From a virus: a stretch of 64,000 nt of DNA. Position numbers and translations under genes: made by a program. Numbering within the stretch: the stretch's first letter is position 1; each line of letters begins with the position of its first letter. The stretch spans positions 1-64,000 of IMG/VR virus record IMGVR_UViG_3300025000_000077; one strand, written 5' to 3'. Shown piece by piece: positions 26,392 to 36,327 of the stretch. Under the pieces are notes generated by a model. That model searched no databases. It saw nothing but the letters and a program-made list of their open reading frames with translations, and was not told the DNA's origin.

Positions 26392-27099
26392 ATGGTATAT
26401 GTGAACAGCGCGGCAACCGTGGCTAGAGGCGTAATCGTAAAAATAAACGGCGTGGCAATCGCTGAAATTATTGACGAAGGTATCCCTAAACCACAAACCA
26501 CTACAGACGACATCGAAGTAACAAATCAGGATTCCGGAGACTGGAAGGAATATAAAGCGGGTAGGAAGGACGGGGGAGAAACTGAGATTAAGGGTCACGC
26601 GGTCCCATCAGACCAGGGACAGACCGATCTAGCGGCAGCAGCAGCAGCCGGGTCCACGTGCCTTTTTAGAGTGGATTTCCCGTCAGGTTCTTATCTTACT
26701 TTCAACGGGACAGTCAAAACGTTCGATACATATGTAGAAGGGCAAATCCTTGTGTTTACCTCAAAAGTAAAAATATCAGGGGCCCCTTCGTTCTCGTCCA
26801 CCAAGAGCGCGTTGACTACCCCATACTTCTCGGCTGCATCCTCGACCTCGGTATTCCCGGCGGCATCTGGTACAGAAGGCACTTATGTAATTAATTTTGC
26901 AAACGGTACTGCCAGTACTAAAATTACTCCTACTGCAACAGCCGGCGTAATCCAGGTCAATGGTGTAACAGTTGGGACCGGCGCAGAATCTGCCTCTATA
27001 GATCTCACAGCCGGGGCAATCGTGGAATGTACGGTAACCATACAGGAAACAACAAAAGCAGTAAGTGTGTACAAATTGCTTCTCTGCAGAGCTGCGTGA
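26392..27099 (+). CDS. major tail (tube) protein
   Basis: 235 residues. The first 140 residues (VKINGVAIAEIIDEGIPKPQ, DIEVTNQDSGDWKEYKAGRK, DGGETEIKGHAVPSDQGQ) match siphovirus tail-tube proteins. The C-terminus adds a cadherin-like beta domain (PAASGTEGTYVINFANGTAS) exposed on the tail. A perfect AACGGAGCTA (26376-26385) lies seven bases before the ATG. It makes the hollow tail tube. Confidence 0.85.
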   Translation: MVYVNSAATVARGVIVKINGVAIAEIIDEGIPKPQTTTDDIEVTNQDSGDWKEYKAGRKDGGETEIKGHAVPSDQGQTDLAAAAAAGSTCLFRVDFPSGSYLTFNGTVKTFDTYVEGQILVFTSKVKISGAPSFSSTKSALTTPYFSAASSTSVFPAASGTEGTYVINFANGTASTKITPTATAGVIQVNGVTVGTGAESASIDLTAGAIVECTVTIQETTKAVSVYKLLLCRAA

Positions 27100-27110
27100 G
27101 GTGTTGAAAA

Positions 27111-27464
27111 ATGCCTCTAAAATCAATTCCTTTTTTTGGAGAGTATTCTCTTCGGTACGGATGGTCAGGAATAGAAGCAATTATGGAAGTGTTAGGAAAT
27201 CCGACATTCCAAGAATTTGATAAAATAATTGCAAGAATGGAACTAAAAACAGTCCGCCTCGTCATTTGGGCTGGACTGATTCATGACAAGCCATTCCTGA
27301 AAAACGAAGATGTGTACGAGCTCCTTGATGAATATCTCGGTGAGCACAGTTTCAAGGACCTGGTAGATGTGATGACAAGGGCACTATCCGAAGCCAATAT
27401 TATCACTCAGAATCTCCGGGAAAGCGCAGGGGAAGAAACCGACCCTTTACCTTTGGAGAATTGA
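27111..27464 (+). CDS. tail assembly chaperone, first part
   Basis: 117 residues in the place of lambda gpG, between tail tube and tape measure. Helical and acidic at the end. It overlaps the next gene by four bases (TTGA). Such chaperones coat the tape measure during tail growth. I saw no slippery heptamer before the stop, so the usual frameshift fusion is not supported. Confidence 0.7.
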   Translation: MPLKSIPFFGEYSLRYGWSGIEAIMEVLGNPTFQEFDKIIARMELKTVRLVIWAGLIHDKPFLKNEDVYELLDEYLGEHSFKDLVDVMTRALSEANIITQNLRESAGEETDPLPLEN

Positions 27465-27787
27465 TCACAAACACTCAAAAGACACTATACAAGCTATGTG
27501 GGGTTACACCCATTGAATTCTGGACATACACCCCCGCGGAAACTAACATCATGATAGAAGCGGCAGTCGAAAACCGAACCGAAGAGTCAGATTTTAATCT
27601 TGCTCTAAACGCCAGGCTCTGCGCTGTAATCCTGAACGCAAACGGTGTCCAAAAAAAGAATAAGAAACCTTTCGAGATGAAAGACTTTCTCCCGGAAGAA
27701 AACAGCAAGCGCGCGCCCCATTCAGTTGAAGATATCGAATTGATGATCAGGAACGCAACTATTGCAGCAGGAGGAAATGTATCATGA
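27461..27787 (+). CDS. tail assembly chaperone, second part
   Basis: 108 residues from a TTG that overlaps the stop of the preceding gene. It has the position of lambda gpGT's T part and a helical sequence (FNLALNARLCAVILNANGVQ). Coupling by stop-start overlap may replace the frameshift used by many phages. A 65-base gap before the tape measure holds only a ten-codon frame. Confidence 0.65.
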   Translation: MITNTQKTLYKLCGVTPIEFWTYTPAETNIMIEAAVENRTEESDFNLALNARLCAVILNANGVQKKNKKPFEMKDFLPEENSKRAPHSVEDIELMIRNATIAAGGNVS

Positions 27788-27852
27788 TATACGTTTCTAC
27801 CTGTTTTTTGCACTGAGGGGATAGCCTCAAAGAGTTAAAAACGGTGATCTAA

Positions 27853-30264
27853 ATGGCAAATGGGTTTCTAGGCAATATTTCAGCGGATCTAATTTTAAAT
27901 AACAAAATGGGCTCGGCTATAGCCTCTGCGTCTGCCTCTATGAAGGGCATGGAAACCCAGATGAAAAACATAGGGACTTCTCTCGCGGCTTCTCTCGATG
28001 GACCAATGGCGAAACTGAAAGCAATGCCGGCAGAAACTAAGTATCTTGGTGCGGCTCTTGCGCTTGGTGTTACTGCTCCCCTCCTTGCCTTCGGTTCTGC
28101 TGCAACAAAAACGTTTTCTTCTTTTGATGATTCAATGAGGCAGGTCCAGGCGGTTACAGGAGCCACTGGTCCTCAATTCCAGGCACTTACAAATTTAGCC
28201 CGTGAGATGGGCGAAACCACCTCCTTTAAGGCATCGGAAGCAGCCGAAGCAATGACATATTTGGGAATGGCGGGATTCAAAACAGATGATATAATCAGTG
28301 CTCTCCCTGCTACACTTGCTTTAGCTCGCGCCGGTGTTCTTGATCTCGGATCAGCCGCAGATATAATGTCCAATGTGATGACCATCTTCGGGATGAGCGC
28401 AGACGAAGCAGGACACGCGGCTGACGTGCTCGCGAAAGTTGCCCACAGCACAAATACAAATGTTCAGCAGTTAGGCGAAGCCATGACCTATGCGGGTCCT
28501 GTCGCTCATACGTTTGGTTTGTCGATGGAAATGACTGCCGCTGCAATGGGACTTCTCGGTAATGCGGGTATCCAGGCGAGTATGGCGGGTACAACCCTTA
28601 GAGGTATTCTTCAGGAACTGGTTGCACCAACAAAGGCCTCAATGGATGTATTTACAAAGTACGGTTTAACTCTCGAAGATCTCAACCCGAAAGTACACAG
28701 CTTAGATGTAATTTTCAAAACGCTCAAAGAATCCGGGATGTCGGACGCGGAAATGTTCACCGTATTCGGACAAAGGGCGGGTCCGGGGTTGCAGGCACTC
28801 TTATCTCAGGGAATTGACACACTTGGAAATTATTCAGTCGAACTTCAAAACGTCGATGGATACGCAGAGCAGGCCGCTAAAACAATGGACGAGGGATTCG
28901 GCGGGGCTCTCCGGATGATGAATTCCGCTTTAGAATCATTTTCGATATCAATCGGTAGCAGGCTCGCTGTTATGATGGGGCCGCTGGTTGCATGGGTTAC
29001 TAAAGCGGCTCAAGTATTTGCAGACCTCAACCCACGTAACAAGGATGCTATAATAGTAATCGGTCTTCTTCTTGCGGCTCTAGGCCCTGTTATACTGGCT
29101 CTTGCTGCACTTCCTACCATTGTCGCAGGGGTCACAGGCGGATTAGCTCTACTAAGTGGAGCATGGGCAGTAATCGTTTCTGTATTGTCCGGCGGCATCG
29201 TCCCTGCCATAGCTCTGGTAGTCGCTGCTCTCTACATCCTGGAAGAGAAAACCGGACTCATAAGCGGAGCCTGGCAGTTTGCCAAAGATGCATTTGTTAT
29301 ATTCGCGGATGTAATTTCTCAGGCAATCGTGCAATTAAAACAAATTGTAGTTGAAAATACAGAATGGATCAGAGAAGCGGTCTCAAATCTTATCCCTACT
29401 GAAGCAATTGAGACAGTTACTGAGTGGTATGATACAATAAAATCAGCATTCGGTGACGCTGCAACAACAGTAAACGACAGGGCAAATGTAATCAGAGAAG
29501 AAAACAAAAAAACCGCTGAGTCATTCGACCAAAATGGGGTCGCTGCCACTGAGTCCGGGAAAGTCGTCGAAGCTGCAGCCGGGACAGCAGGAAATGCTGT
29601 GACGAATTACGCTAATCTCGCGGTAGAGGGATATGGAAACGCAGATGCAGCAGCCGGGACAGCCGGGGATGCTGTGACTGATTACGCGAATCTCGCGGTT
29701 GCTGGATATGGAAACGCGGGTGATGCTGCTAGTCAAATGGGCGCAGATACAGACACAGCTACCGGCCAGATGTCTCAGGGATTAATACTGGTAACCAATT
29801 CAGCTAGACCTATGGTTTTAGCTATCCAGAGCGGGGTCGATCCTGTCACCGATCTGAAAGCCACAATAGCAGGAGCAACGACTACAAACCACGCTTACGC
29901 GGCTTCCTTCGTTGACGTCTCGAATATGGCAAATGCGGCAGCTTCTGCGGCAATTTCTGCAAGTTCCAGGATAGGGTCAGCGATAAAAACTTCAATTGGT
30001 CAGGTAGGAGAGCTCGAATCCCTTGCCGGCAAATGGAATACTACAGCGAAACTTGGAACAACGTCAAGCGGTGGAAAAGGAACAGGCGAGGGTAATGTCA
30101 AAGTTGTCGATAAAACTGGACGATATACCACACCTGTTACGAAATCCGGCAGTAGTGGAACCGGGGAATCCGGCGTTAAAGTGATCTCGACCACAAATAA
30201 AAACACAGTCAACAACAACGGCGATAAACTGAGCGCGTCAAAAGCAAAAGCCGCAGGGGTCTAA
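27853..30264 (+). CDS. tape measure protein
   Basis: 803 residues, Ala/Gly-rich and helical. The TP901-type core is clear (FSSFDDSMRQVQAVTGA, LAREMGETTSFKASEAAEAM, LAKVAHSTNTNVQQLGEAMTY). A hydrophobic stretch lies at about 397-458 (VIGLLLAALGPVILALAALP), as expected for a protein that enters the cell membrane with the DNA. A 25-residue unit is repeated twice at about 575-624 (AAAGTAG-NAVTNYANLAV-type). It sets tail length; 803 residues would suggest a tail of about 120 nm by the usual 1.5 angstrom per residue rule. No muralytic domain is seen. Confidence 0.9.
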   Translation: MANGFLGNISADLILNNKMGSAIASASASMKGMETQMKNIGTSLAASLDGPMAKLKAMPAETKYLGAALALGVTAPLLAFGSAATKTFSSFDDSMRQVQAVTGATGPQFQALTNLAREMGETTSFKASEAAEAMTYLGMAGFKTDDIISALPATLALARAGVLDLGSAADIMSNVMTIFGMSADEAGHAADVLAKVAHSTNTNVQQLGEAMTYAGPVAHTFGLSMEMTAAAMGLLGNAGIQASMAGTTLRGILQELVAPTKASMDVFTKYGLTLEDLNPKVHSLDVIFKTLKESGMSDAEMFTVFGQRAGPGLQALLSQGIDTLGNYSVELQNVDGYAEQAAKTMDEGFGGALRMMNSALESFSISIGSRLAVMMGPLVAWVTKAAQVFADLNPRNKDAIIVIGLLLAALGPVILALAALPTIVAGVTGGLALLSGAWAVIVSVLSGGIVPAIALVVAALYILEEKTGLISGAWQFAKDAFVIFADVISQAIVQLKQIVVENTEWIREAVSNLIPTEAIETVTEWYDTIKSAFGDAATTVNDRANVIREENKKTAESFDQNGVAATESGKVVEAAAGTAGNAVTNYANLAVEGYGNADAAAGTAGDAVTDYANLAVAGYGNAGDAASQMGADTDTATGQMSQGLILVTNSARPMVLAIQSGVDPVTDLKATIAGATTTNHAYAASFVDVSNMANAAASAAISASSRIGSAIKTSIGQVGELESLAGKWNTTAKLGTTSSGGKGTGEGNVKVVDKTGRYTTPVTKSGSSGTGESGVKVISTTNKNTVNNNGDKLSASKAKAAGV

Positions 30265-30266
30265 AA

Positions 30267-33200
30267 ATGATTATTATCTATGTTTCAAGTACCGAACTGG
30301 ATGCAAATTACAAAGTAGATGGATCAGCGGATCAAGTACAGATCAATAACGCGCTCACGTATGCACATACCAACGGGACCTTCGTCTCTCCAATAACCGT
30401 GTACCTCCGCGGACCGTACATATACGATCTAACAGACAGCCTCTTAGTCGGCTCTAATACGATTTTAACCGGAGATGCAACCGCTATTGTCAGATTACAT
30501 AATTCTGCATCGTGGGGAGCATGGAAGCCGCTAATCAACCAAATTTCAGGCGTGATCCCTCAAAATTTCACACTTTCGAATATCACCCTTGATGGAAATT
30601 ACGCAAATCAGCCTGAATACTCTGCCGGGAATTGGGGCAAAGGGTACTATCCTGGACTCTATTTGCAGGGCACGCTCTCAAACCCCGTTCGAAATGTTAT
30701 AATTCACAATACAATTATAAAAAACATGCTCACCGATGGGGCAAGAATATCCTACGGAAACGGCTTCGAATTTTATAATAACAAAACTATAGAATGTATG
30801 CACGAGGGCGTTTTTGTCCTGCGTTCGTTAAATTGCAACATTTATAATAATGATTTTACCATCAGGACAAATAGCGGACCCCGTTGTTATAACTCTCAGA
30901 ATGTCAATATCTACGGCAATACGATGCGCCCTTATGCGCTTAATTCTGTAGCTGGGAATTTTGGAATCCAGATAGAAGACAATTCAGCACAGGGCGACAT
31001 CATAACAAATAATATCAATTGTTATAATAACACGATAACCGATTGCTGGGGTGGCGGGATCTGGTGTATAGATCTCAGAGGAACGGCGACAAACAAAAAT
31101 ATAAAAATCCACGATAATACGATAACCGGCTGTGGGAGGATCACCACTACCTCGTACAATGCAGGTATTTGTATTCAGGGATTTAATGACATTGAAGTAT
31201 ATAATAATATTATAAAAAACAATTATAACGCAGGAATATTGATCCCGTCGGCCCCGTCTGGTGGATCGGGATATATCTATTATTATGATGATAATGTAGT
31301 TTCTGGCACACTTGACACGCTAAACCCTTCAAAAAGTGCCGGGCACGGCTTCGGAATTGTAAACAGGTATCCTTCAGTTGTAACAGTTGCAGGGCACGGG
31401 AATATTGTCACAGGAAACGTAAATGGTGATTATTATCAAGTGTCGAATATAAATGACGTTTCGACAACTGCACCAATAAAACCAATTCCATCCATTCGCA
31501 TAAATGAAACTGATGAAATTGTAGACTATTATGTGGATAATTATTCTGCATATGTTAACGGATATCCTATCAAAATTTTAGGATACGACGCGGACACCGA
31601 TCAGAGTATTTCAACAGATAAACCGCCGGGGTTCGACGGTTGGGTATTGGGCGATTTCGGCTCAGATGGTTGCTCTATAAACGTTAGGTGCTTTGGATTC
31701 GGAAAACATGACGTCAGACGCGCTGTAGCTGCATGGAAAAAACAGGGCAGGACATTTGTAGAGCTCGGTGGAGATTCTGCAGGCTGGCAGGTCTCAGGAG
31801 TCACACGCGCACACGCATCAAGAAAAGATCTCGACGCTGGAGATATAGTCTCAGATGACGGGCCTAACAATTATAATATTGTTTTTTATTGTGACACACC
31901 CTTTGAAGAGTCTGTTAACAAGCACGTCAGAGCGCGAAAACTTACTTATTCTGGTGAACGGTGGAGTTCGGATAATACCTATGCTGGGAACATTGTAAAA
32001 AATGCCTCTTTTGAGGAATGGACTAGAGATACTACACAGTCGTGGAATTTAAAAACACCGGCCGCATCTGTTAATTTTACATGTGTTGAATTTTCACCAG
32101 ATCTTGAACAGTATTGTGCGGTTGCTGATTCTGGCACAGGAAACAGGATTCAGATTTCTTCCTTTGGCAACGCATGGGCAATCCCTGCAACGAATCCAGC
32201 CAATGTAAATATAAATTGGAAAGGGGCAGCATGGGGAGATACAGTAGGGATAGAATCAACCGGGGACCCTGCTCCCTTTGTTATGGTTTCCTCTGATAAT
32301 TATATTTTAGTATCCTCTGATGATTATATTCTCGTGTCAGGGGATATGAGCACCGCCACTGCTTTACAAAACGGTAGATGGGTTATCGTGGGGTATTCCG
32401 CTGCGACAAATGGGGCAGCATATTCAGAAGACGGGGAATCCTGGACAGCAGGAGTGACACCAAACATAAATCTTGAAGACGTTTGCTATGTTAAGGACAT
32501 CGACTCGGGCATTTACCGCTATATCGCGGTTGCCTCTTCCGGTGCTGATAGAGTAATCTATACAGATGACGGGGGGGAAACATGGACAGCGGTTTCATCC
32601 GCAGATGACGCGGAAACATGGGTTTCAGTTGACTATGCCACTGACATCAAAACGATAGTTGCGGTTGCTTCCTCGGGAAAAATAATGCACTCCGTTGATT
32701 ACGGGATCTCATGGACGCTTGCTACCGCTCCCTCCCAGATCTGGAACGAAGTAAAAAGGGCTGTCTATCTTGGGTTATTTGTAGCCACTTCAACGAATGG
32801 GACTCAGCAGATAGCGACGTCTACGACAGGGGAAAGTTGGACTTTGCAAGATGTGCCATACGGAGGCACTTCCATAGTGCCCGGCGGTGGTGACCTCGAA
32901 ACTATCACGTATTCTACAGATATAGCGTTGCCAGGCATAGTTTATACGTCGGCTGCAACTGAATACACATCCAAAGATACAAGCCTGGAACTCACAACGG
33001 CTCTCCCTGCTCTCACCGGTGGAAATATTTACAGGATTGACCAGATATCTTGCAAGTTGAGGACTTTGCTTGCCGGGAAAGTCGCATACCTGAAAGTTAC
33101 TATTCAGGCAGCGTCTCTGTATTCCGGTGTCGAAACTCAGATAGTAGAATGGACAAATAACACTAGCACATATATCACGAAATCATTGGATCTGGCTCTC

Positions 33201-35123
33201 GAATCAGAAACCGACGAGGCTGTGATATTCAGATATTACATGAAAACATCTGATTCTAATTATCGGGCAGCAGCAACGGCATTAGGATACAAGGCAACTA
33301 TACAAAGCACTACCGGAGGCACTGTCGGGTACAATTACAATGAATGGACGGGGCTGGCAATCGCTGACGATCTAAAATATATTGTAGCAGTCGCACAGAC
33401 GGGAACCGGAAACCGCCTGATGAATTCTACAAATGCAGGTATATGGAATCTCGCAGCGTTTGCATCAGATAGAGCCTGGAAATCCGGCTGTTTCTCACCA
33501 TCTCAGATGAAATTCGTGATGGTTGGAAGCTCAGGCGCGATAATGACTTCCGAGGATTACGGCACGTACCGGGCAGACGGTTGGACATACGGGGAAACTT
33601 CTAAGCCATCCAGATCTGAATACTCAAACGATGGATACCTATCATTATGTATAACAGGCGACGGTATAACAGAAGAACCCGGCATGATAACCCAGCCTGC
33701 TCAGTTTGCAGCAGGCACAACATATTCACTGACTGGATATTGTGAGAAAGTTGGGTCTTCTGGGTCTGCTGTAATTGATATAGCTGCAAACGGGCAGGTA
33801 CTCGCCTCAATTGAATGGATAGACGACGACGTATTTTCGATGAAGCAAAGTTTTATTAAATTCGATGTGATCCCCCCAGATGCCATGATTAGAATACATG
33901 GGGCAGGGACCCCGGACAATTCAACGAGCATGTATTTTGATACCGTTTGCGTACAAAAACTGACAGATTATGAGGTATTCGAAAACGGTGTTGACATCCT
34001 GACCACCGGGACGGTAGAAACAATCCCGGACATTTCAATCCAGGCACTTGGGTCACTCTCCGGATCAGTCGAAGGAAGGGAAACGGCGGGAGAAAGTAAA
34101 ACACACACTGATGCAACAAATGTGGGGGGTACGGTATATACTACATATCAGTTGCAGGATTTTTTCAATTATACAATCACCGGAGTAGTTGGAAAAAAAT
34201 ACAGAATCGATAAAGTTGGAATCAAGGGGTGTACTGCGTCATCAGGGGGAAGGTGTGATTCAAAAATCGAAGTCTACTTCGGGTCCACTCTCAGGGGAAC
34301 CTACACTTTCTCGTCGTCTACTGTGCTATATTCCTATACAACTCATTCAGCGGCTCCATCTATTACAGCCGCAGATGGTCAATCGGTGACATTCAAGTAC
34401 TACCTCAAAACGTCAGATGCAGCCAAACGCGCTTATATCCGGGATGCTACATCCACGATTACAGAAGTTCTGGAAACCCCAACGGTGACAATAGATGCGG
34501 GTATTTCAATCTACAATGTAGCCGACCCCCTGACAGTATTACGGTTATGTAATAAAATCTATCCCGGAATTACATTGACGATAGGAGCAGACGGAACGGG
34601 AAATATCAAATATTCCGAGAATTTCTCGGATTCAACGTATCAAACTACTGTGCTATCAAGATCGGGAGATTCGTACTCGGAATCATTAAAAAGGGTGACG
34701 CTTACAGGTTCTCTTGTGTGGGAATTTGATACACTTTATCCGATCACCGGGATTCCATATGTGATACTGTATATCGTTTCGGGTATCCCGAAACTGGAAA
34801 TATCGACGGATAACATGACCTGGACGGCGTGTGATTCGAATAGCACTGTAGGAGTTACCGATTCTACAGTATCAAGAGAACTGGATAATGCATCGGCTCC
34901 ACTCAGGCTATACGGCAAAACTAAATTTTATATGAGGTTATCACCGGCAAGCGGCACTCTTATAATCAAATCGGTCTATATGTTTTCATACCTGATCACG
35001 ATAGACGCTGAACATCCCGTTATTGCTCCGACGGGTGTGGCGGAAACTTTCGCCGTAACAATGTCTAATAATGTGCCATGTATAATAACTATGAAATATT
35101 CGAACAAACATTGGGTGGTCTGA
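30267..35123 (+). CDS. giant baseplate protein: beta-helix spike, distal-tail-like and BNR modules
   Basis: 1618 residues. Residues about 1-400 form a beta-helix with Asn ladders (NIKIHDNTITGCG, IEVYNNIIKNNY). About 400-600 looks like a distal-tail domain (IVDYYVDNYSAYVNGYPIKI, WVLGDFGSDGCS). The middle has several Asp-box words (SEDGESWTAG, TDDGGETWTAV, STTGESWTL) of a propeller, followed by two similar beta domains (CKLRTLLAGKVAYLK, VGIKGCTASSGGRCDSKIEV). The end resembles a distal-tail C-terminus. It follows the tape measure where the distal tail protein sits, so I read it as that protein fused to glycan-binding modules. The domain order is unusual. Confidence 0.7.
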   Translation: MIIIYVSSTELDANYKVDGSADQVQINNALTYAHTNGTFVSPITVYLRGPYIYDLTDSLLVGSNTILTGDATAIVRLHNSASWGAWKPLINQISGVIPQNFTLSNITLDGNYANQPEYSAGNWGKGYYPGLYLQGTLSNPVRNVIIHNTIIKNMLTDGARISYGNGFEFYNNKTIECMHEGVFVLRSLNCNIYNNDFTIRTNSGPRCYNSQNVNIYGNTMRPYALNSVAGNFGIQIEDNSAQGDIITNNINCYNNTITDCWGGGIWCIDLRGTATNKNIKIHDNTITGCGRITTTSYNAGICIQGFNDIEVYNNIIKNNYNAGILIPSAPSGGSGYIYYYDDNVVSGTLDTLNPSKSAGHGFGIVNRYPSVVTVAGHGNIVTGNVNGDYYQVSNINDVSTTAPIKPIPSIRINETDEIVDYYVDNYSAYVNGYPIKILGYDADTDQSISTDKPPGFDGWVLGDFGSDGCSINVRCFGFGKHDVRRAVAAWKKQGRTFVELGGDSAGWQVSGVTRAHASRKDLDAGDIVSDDGPNNYNIVFYCDTPFEESVNKHVRARKLTYSGERWSSDNTYAGNIVKNASFEEWTRDTTQSWNLKTPAASVNFTCVEFSPDLEQYCAVADSGTGNRIQISSFGNAWAIPATNPANVNINWKGAAWGDTVGIESTGDPAPFVMVSSDNYILVSSDDYILVSGDMSTATALQNGRWVIVGYSAATNGAAYSEDGESWTAGVTPNINLEDVCYVKDIDSGIYRYIAVASSGADRVIYTDDGGETWTAVSSADDAETWVSVDYATDIKTIVAVASSGKIMHSVDYGISWTLATAPSQIWNEVKRAVYLGLFVATSTNGTQQIATSTTGESWTLQDVPYGGTSIVPGGGDLETITYSTDIALPGIVYTSAATEYTSKDTSLELTTALPALTGGNIYRIDQISCKLRTLLAGKVAYLKVTIQAASLYSGVETQIVEWTNNTSTYITKSLDLALESETDEAVIFRYYMKTSDSNYRAAATALGYKATIQSTTGGTVGYNYNEWTGLAIADDLKYIVAVAQTGTGNRLMNSTNAGIWNLAAFASDRAWKSGCFSPSQMKFVMVGSSGAIMTSEDYGTYRADGWTYGETSKPSRSEYSNDGYLSLCITGDGITEEPGMITQPAQFAAGTTYSLTGYCEKVGSSGSAVIDIAANGQVLASIEWIDDDVFSMKQSFIKFDVIPPDAMIRIHGAGTPDNSTSMYFDTVCVQKLTDYEVFENGVDILTTGTVETIPDISIQALGSLSGSVEGRETAGESKTHTDATNVGGTVYTTYQLQDFFNYTITGVVGKKYRIDKVGIKGCTASSGGRCDSKIEVYFGSTLRGTYTFSSSTVLYSYTTHSAAPSITAADGQSVTFKYYLKTSDAAKRAYIRDATSTITEVLETPTVTIDAGISIYNVADPLTVLRLCNKIYPGITLTIGADGTGNIKYSENFSDSTYQTTVLSRSGDSYSESLKRVTLTGSLVWEFDTLYPITGIPYVILYIVSGIPKLEISTDNMTWTACDSNSTVGVTDSTVSRELDNASAPLRLYGKTKFYMRLSPASGTLIIKSVYMFSYLITIDAEHPVIAPTGVAETFAVTMSNNVPCIITMKYSNKHWVV

Positions 35124-36310
35124 TGCTCTGGTTTTTCCGCCCCCGGATCAGTATTCAAAAACCTAATGGGCAGAAATACTACCCAAAACAAGTTACTGCA
35201 TCAGTGACCGATGCTTATCCTTATTCAGATGCCCCCTATGCCCAAATAGAACTCGCTACGAATAGAAGTCCAGAAACTGCCGAGTACATCAATCCAGTCG
35301 AGGAGGATGATATCGTCAGGGTCCAGGTATCCTGTCGAATGTCGGAAAAGGAAAAATGTGTATTTGTGGATCTTTTTGAGGGTCGAGTCCGGTCCATAGA
35401 TGGGGAGTACAACACAAAAAACAATACTACCGTCTCATGCAGAGGGCACATAGATGAGGCAGCAAAACTTCTTATCGATGAGTCTAAAACGTGGACCGGG
35501 ACTATAGAGGCGAGAACCATTTTAGGCGACCTGGTTACTCCTGCCCGCCATGTTTCCCGACTTACGTGGCTGAATCAGGCTCCTCATGTTGATCAAAGTG
35601 GGGTAGTTAGTTTTACTGATCCCGAATCCGCATATGCAACAAAAGCAGATCAAACTTATTTATCAAGTGTATTCAAGGATCTTGAAAAAGAGTCGGGGAG
35701 CACTTGGAAAATAGGTACTAAGAGCACTTATACGGTGGGAGGCTCACTCGACAAAACGTATCTGACGTGGAAAAAACTTGATACCACACCCACAAATAAA
35801 TACAAAGCGATCCAGGGAACTGCCCGTTATCTAGGTAGCAATTTTGAAATTTCCATTGAAGACCAGGCGACCCAGGTTAAAATAAAAGGGGACACTCCCA
35901 CCAGTGGAACTCAGTACACTGGAACAGCTACGGATGCAACCGCAGTTGCTAGATATGGATACAAAACAGATGTAGACATCTACTCTCAATTACAGAGCAA
36001 TGCGACATGTGCGAGTATTGCTGCAGGTATCCTCCCGTCTAAAGTTTCAGCCAGTATTTCAGGTACTATAAAATTAGTTGGCACACCTGAAGCTCATCCG
36101 GGAGACATGGTTTATGTGAGATCGAGGAGCACGGAATTGAACGGAGCAATTGTCGCAGGGAATTTTAACGTTTATCGCGTCAGACATAATATCACATCGT
36201 CTTCCTATACTACAGAAATACAAGTCGGTGGAATAATAACCGATGCATACGATCTGATAAAAAACATAAAAACAATAGCAGTAACTACAAAATGTAATCA
36301 GGTAAAATAA
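35123..36310 (+). CDS. baseplate hub / tail-associated protein
   Basis: 395 residues from ATG 35123, which overlaps the previous stop; GGTGG precedes it. RISIQKPNGQKYYPKQ, DDIVRVQVSCRMS and AHPGDMVYVRSRSTELNG recall the gp44/gpD-like hub of siphoviruses and Mu. Beta-rich with oligomer-like modules. It would close the tail tip and carry the fibres. An earlier frame start at 35078 is inside the previous gene. Confidence 0.7.
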   Translation: MLWFFRPRISIQKPNGQKYYPKQVTASVTDAYPYSDAPYAQIELATNRSPETAEYINPVEEDDIVRVQVSCRMSEKEKCVFVDLFEGRVRSIDGEYNTKNNTTVSCRGHIDEAAKLLIDESKTWTGTIEARTILGDLVTPARHVSRLTWLNQAPHVDQSGVVSFTDPESAYATKADQTYLSSVFKDLEKESGSTWKIGTKSTYTVGGSLDKTYLTWKKLDTTPTNKYKAIQGTARYLGSNFEISIEDQATQVKIKGDTPTSGTQYTGTATDATAVARYGYKTDVDIYSQLQSNATCASIAAGILPSKVSASISGTIKLVGTPEAHPGDMVYVRSRSTELNGAIVAGNFNVYRVRHNITSSSYTTEIQVGGIITDAYDLIKNIKTIAVTTKCNQVK

Positions 36311-36327
36311 AACGGAGCTAAAAAAAC

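Noticed and set aside
27111-27787. Programmed -1 frameshift in the tail chaperone pair
   Set aside because: No slippery X XXY YYZ heptamer lies before the stop; the genes instead overlap by TTGA, which permits stop-start coupling.
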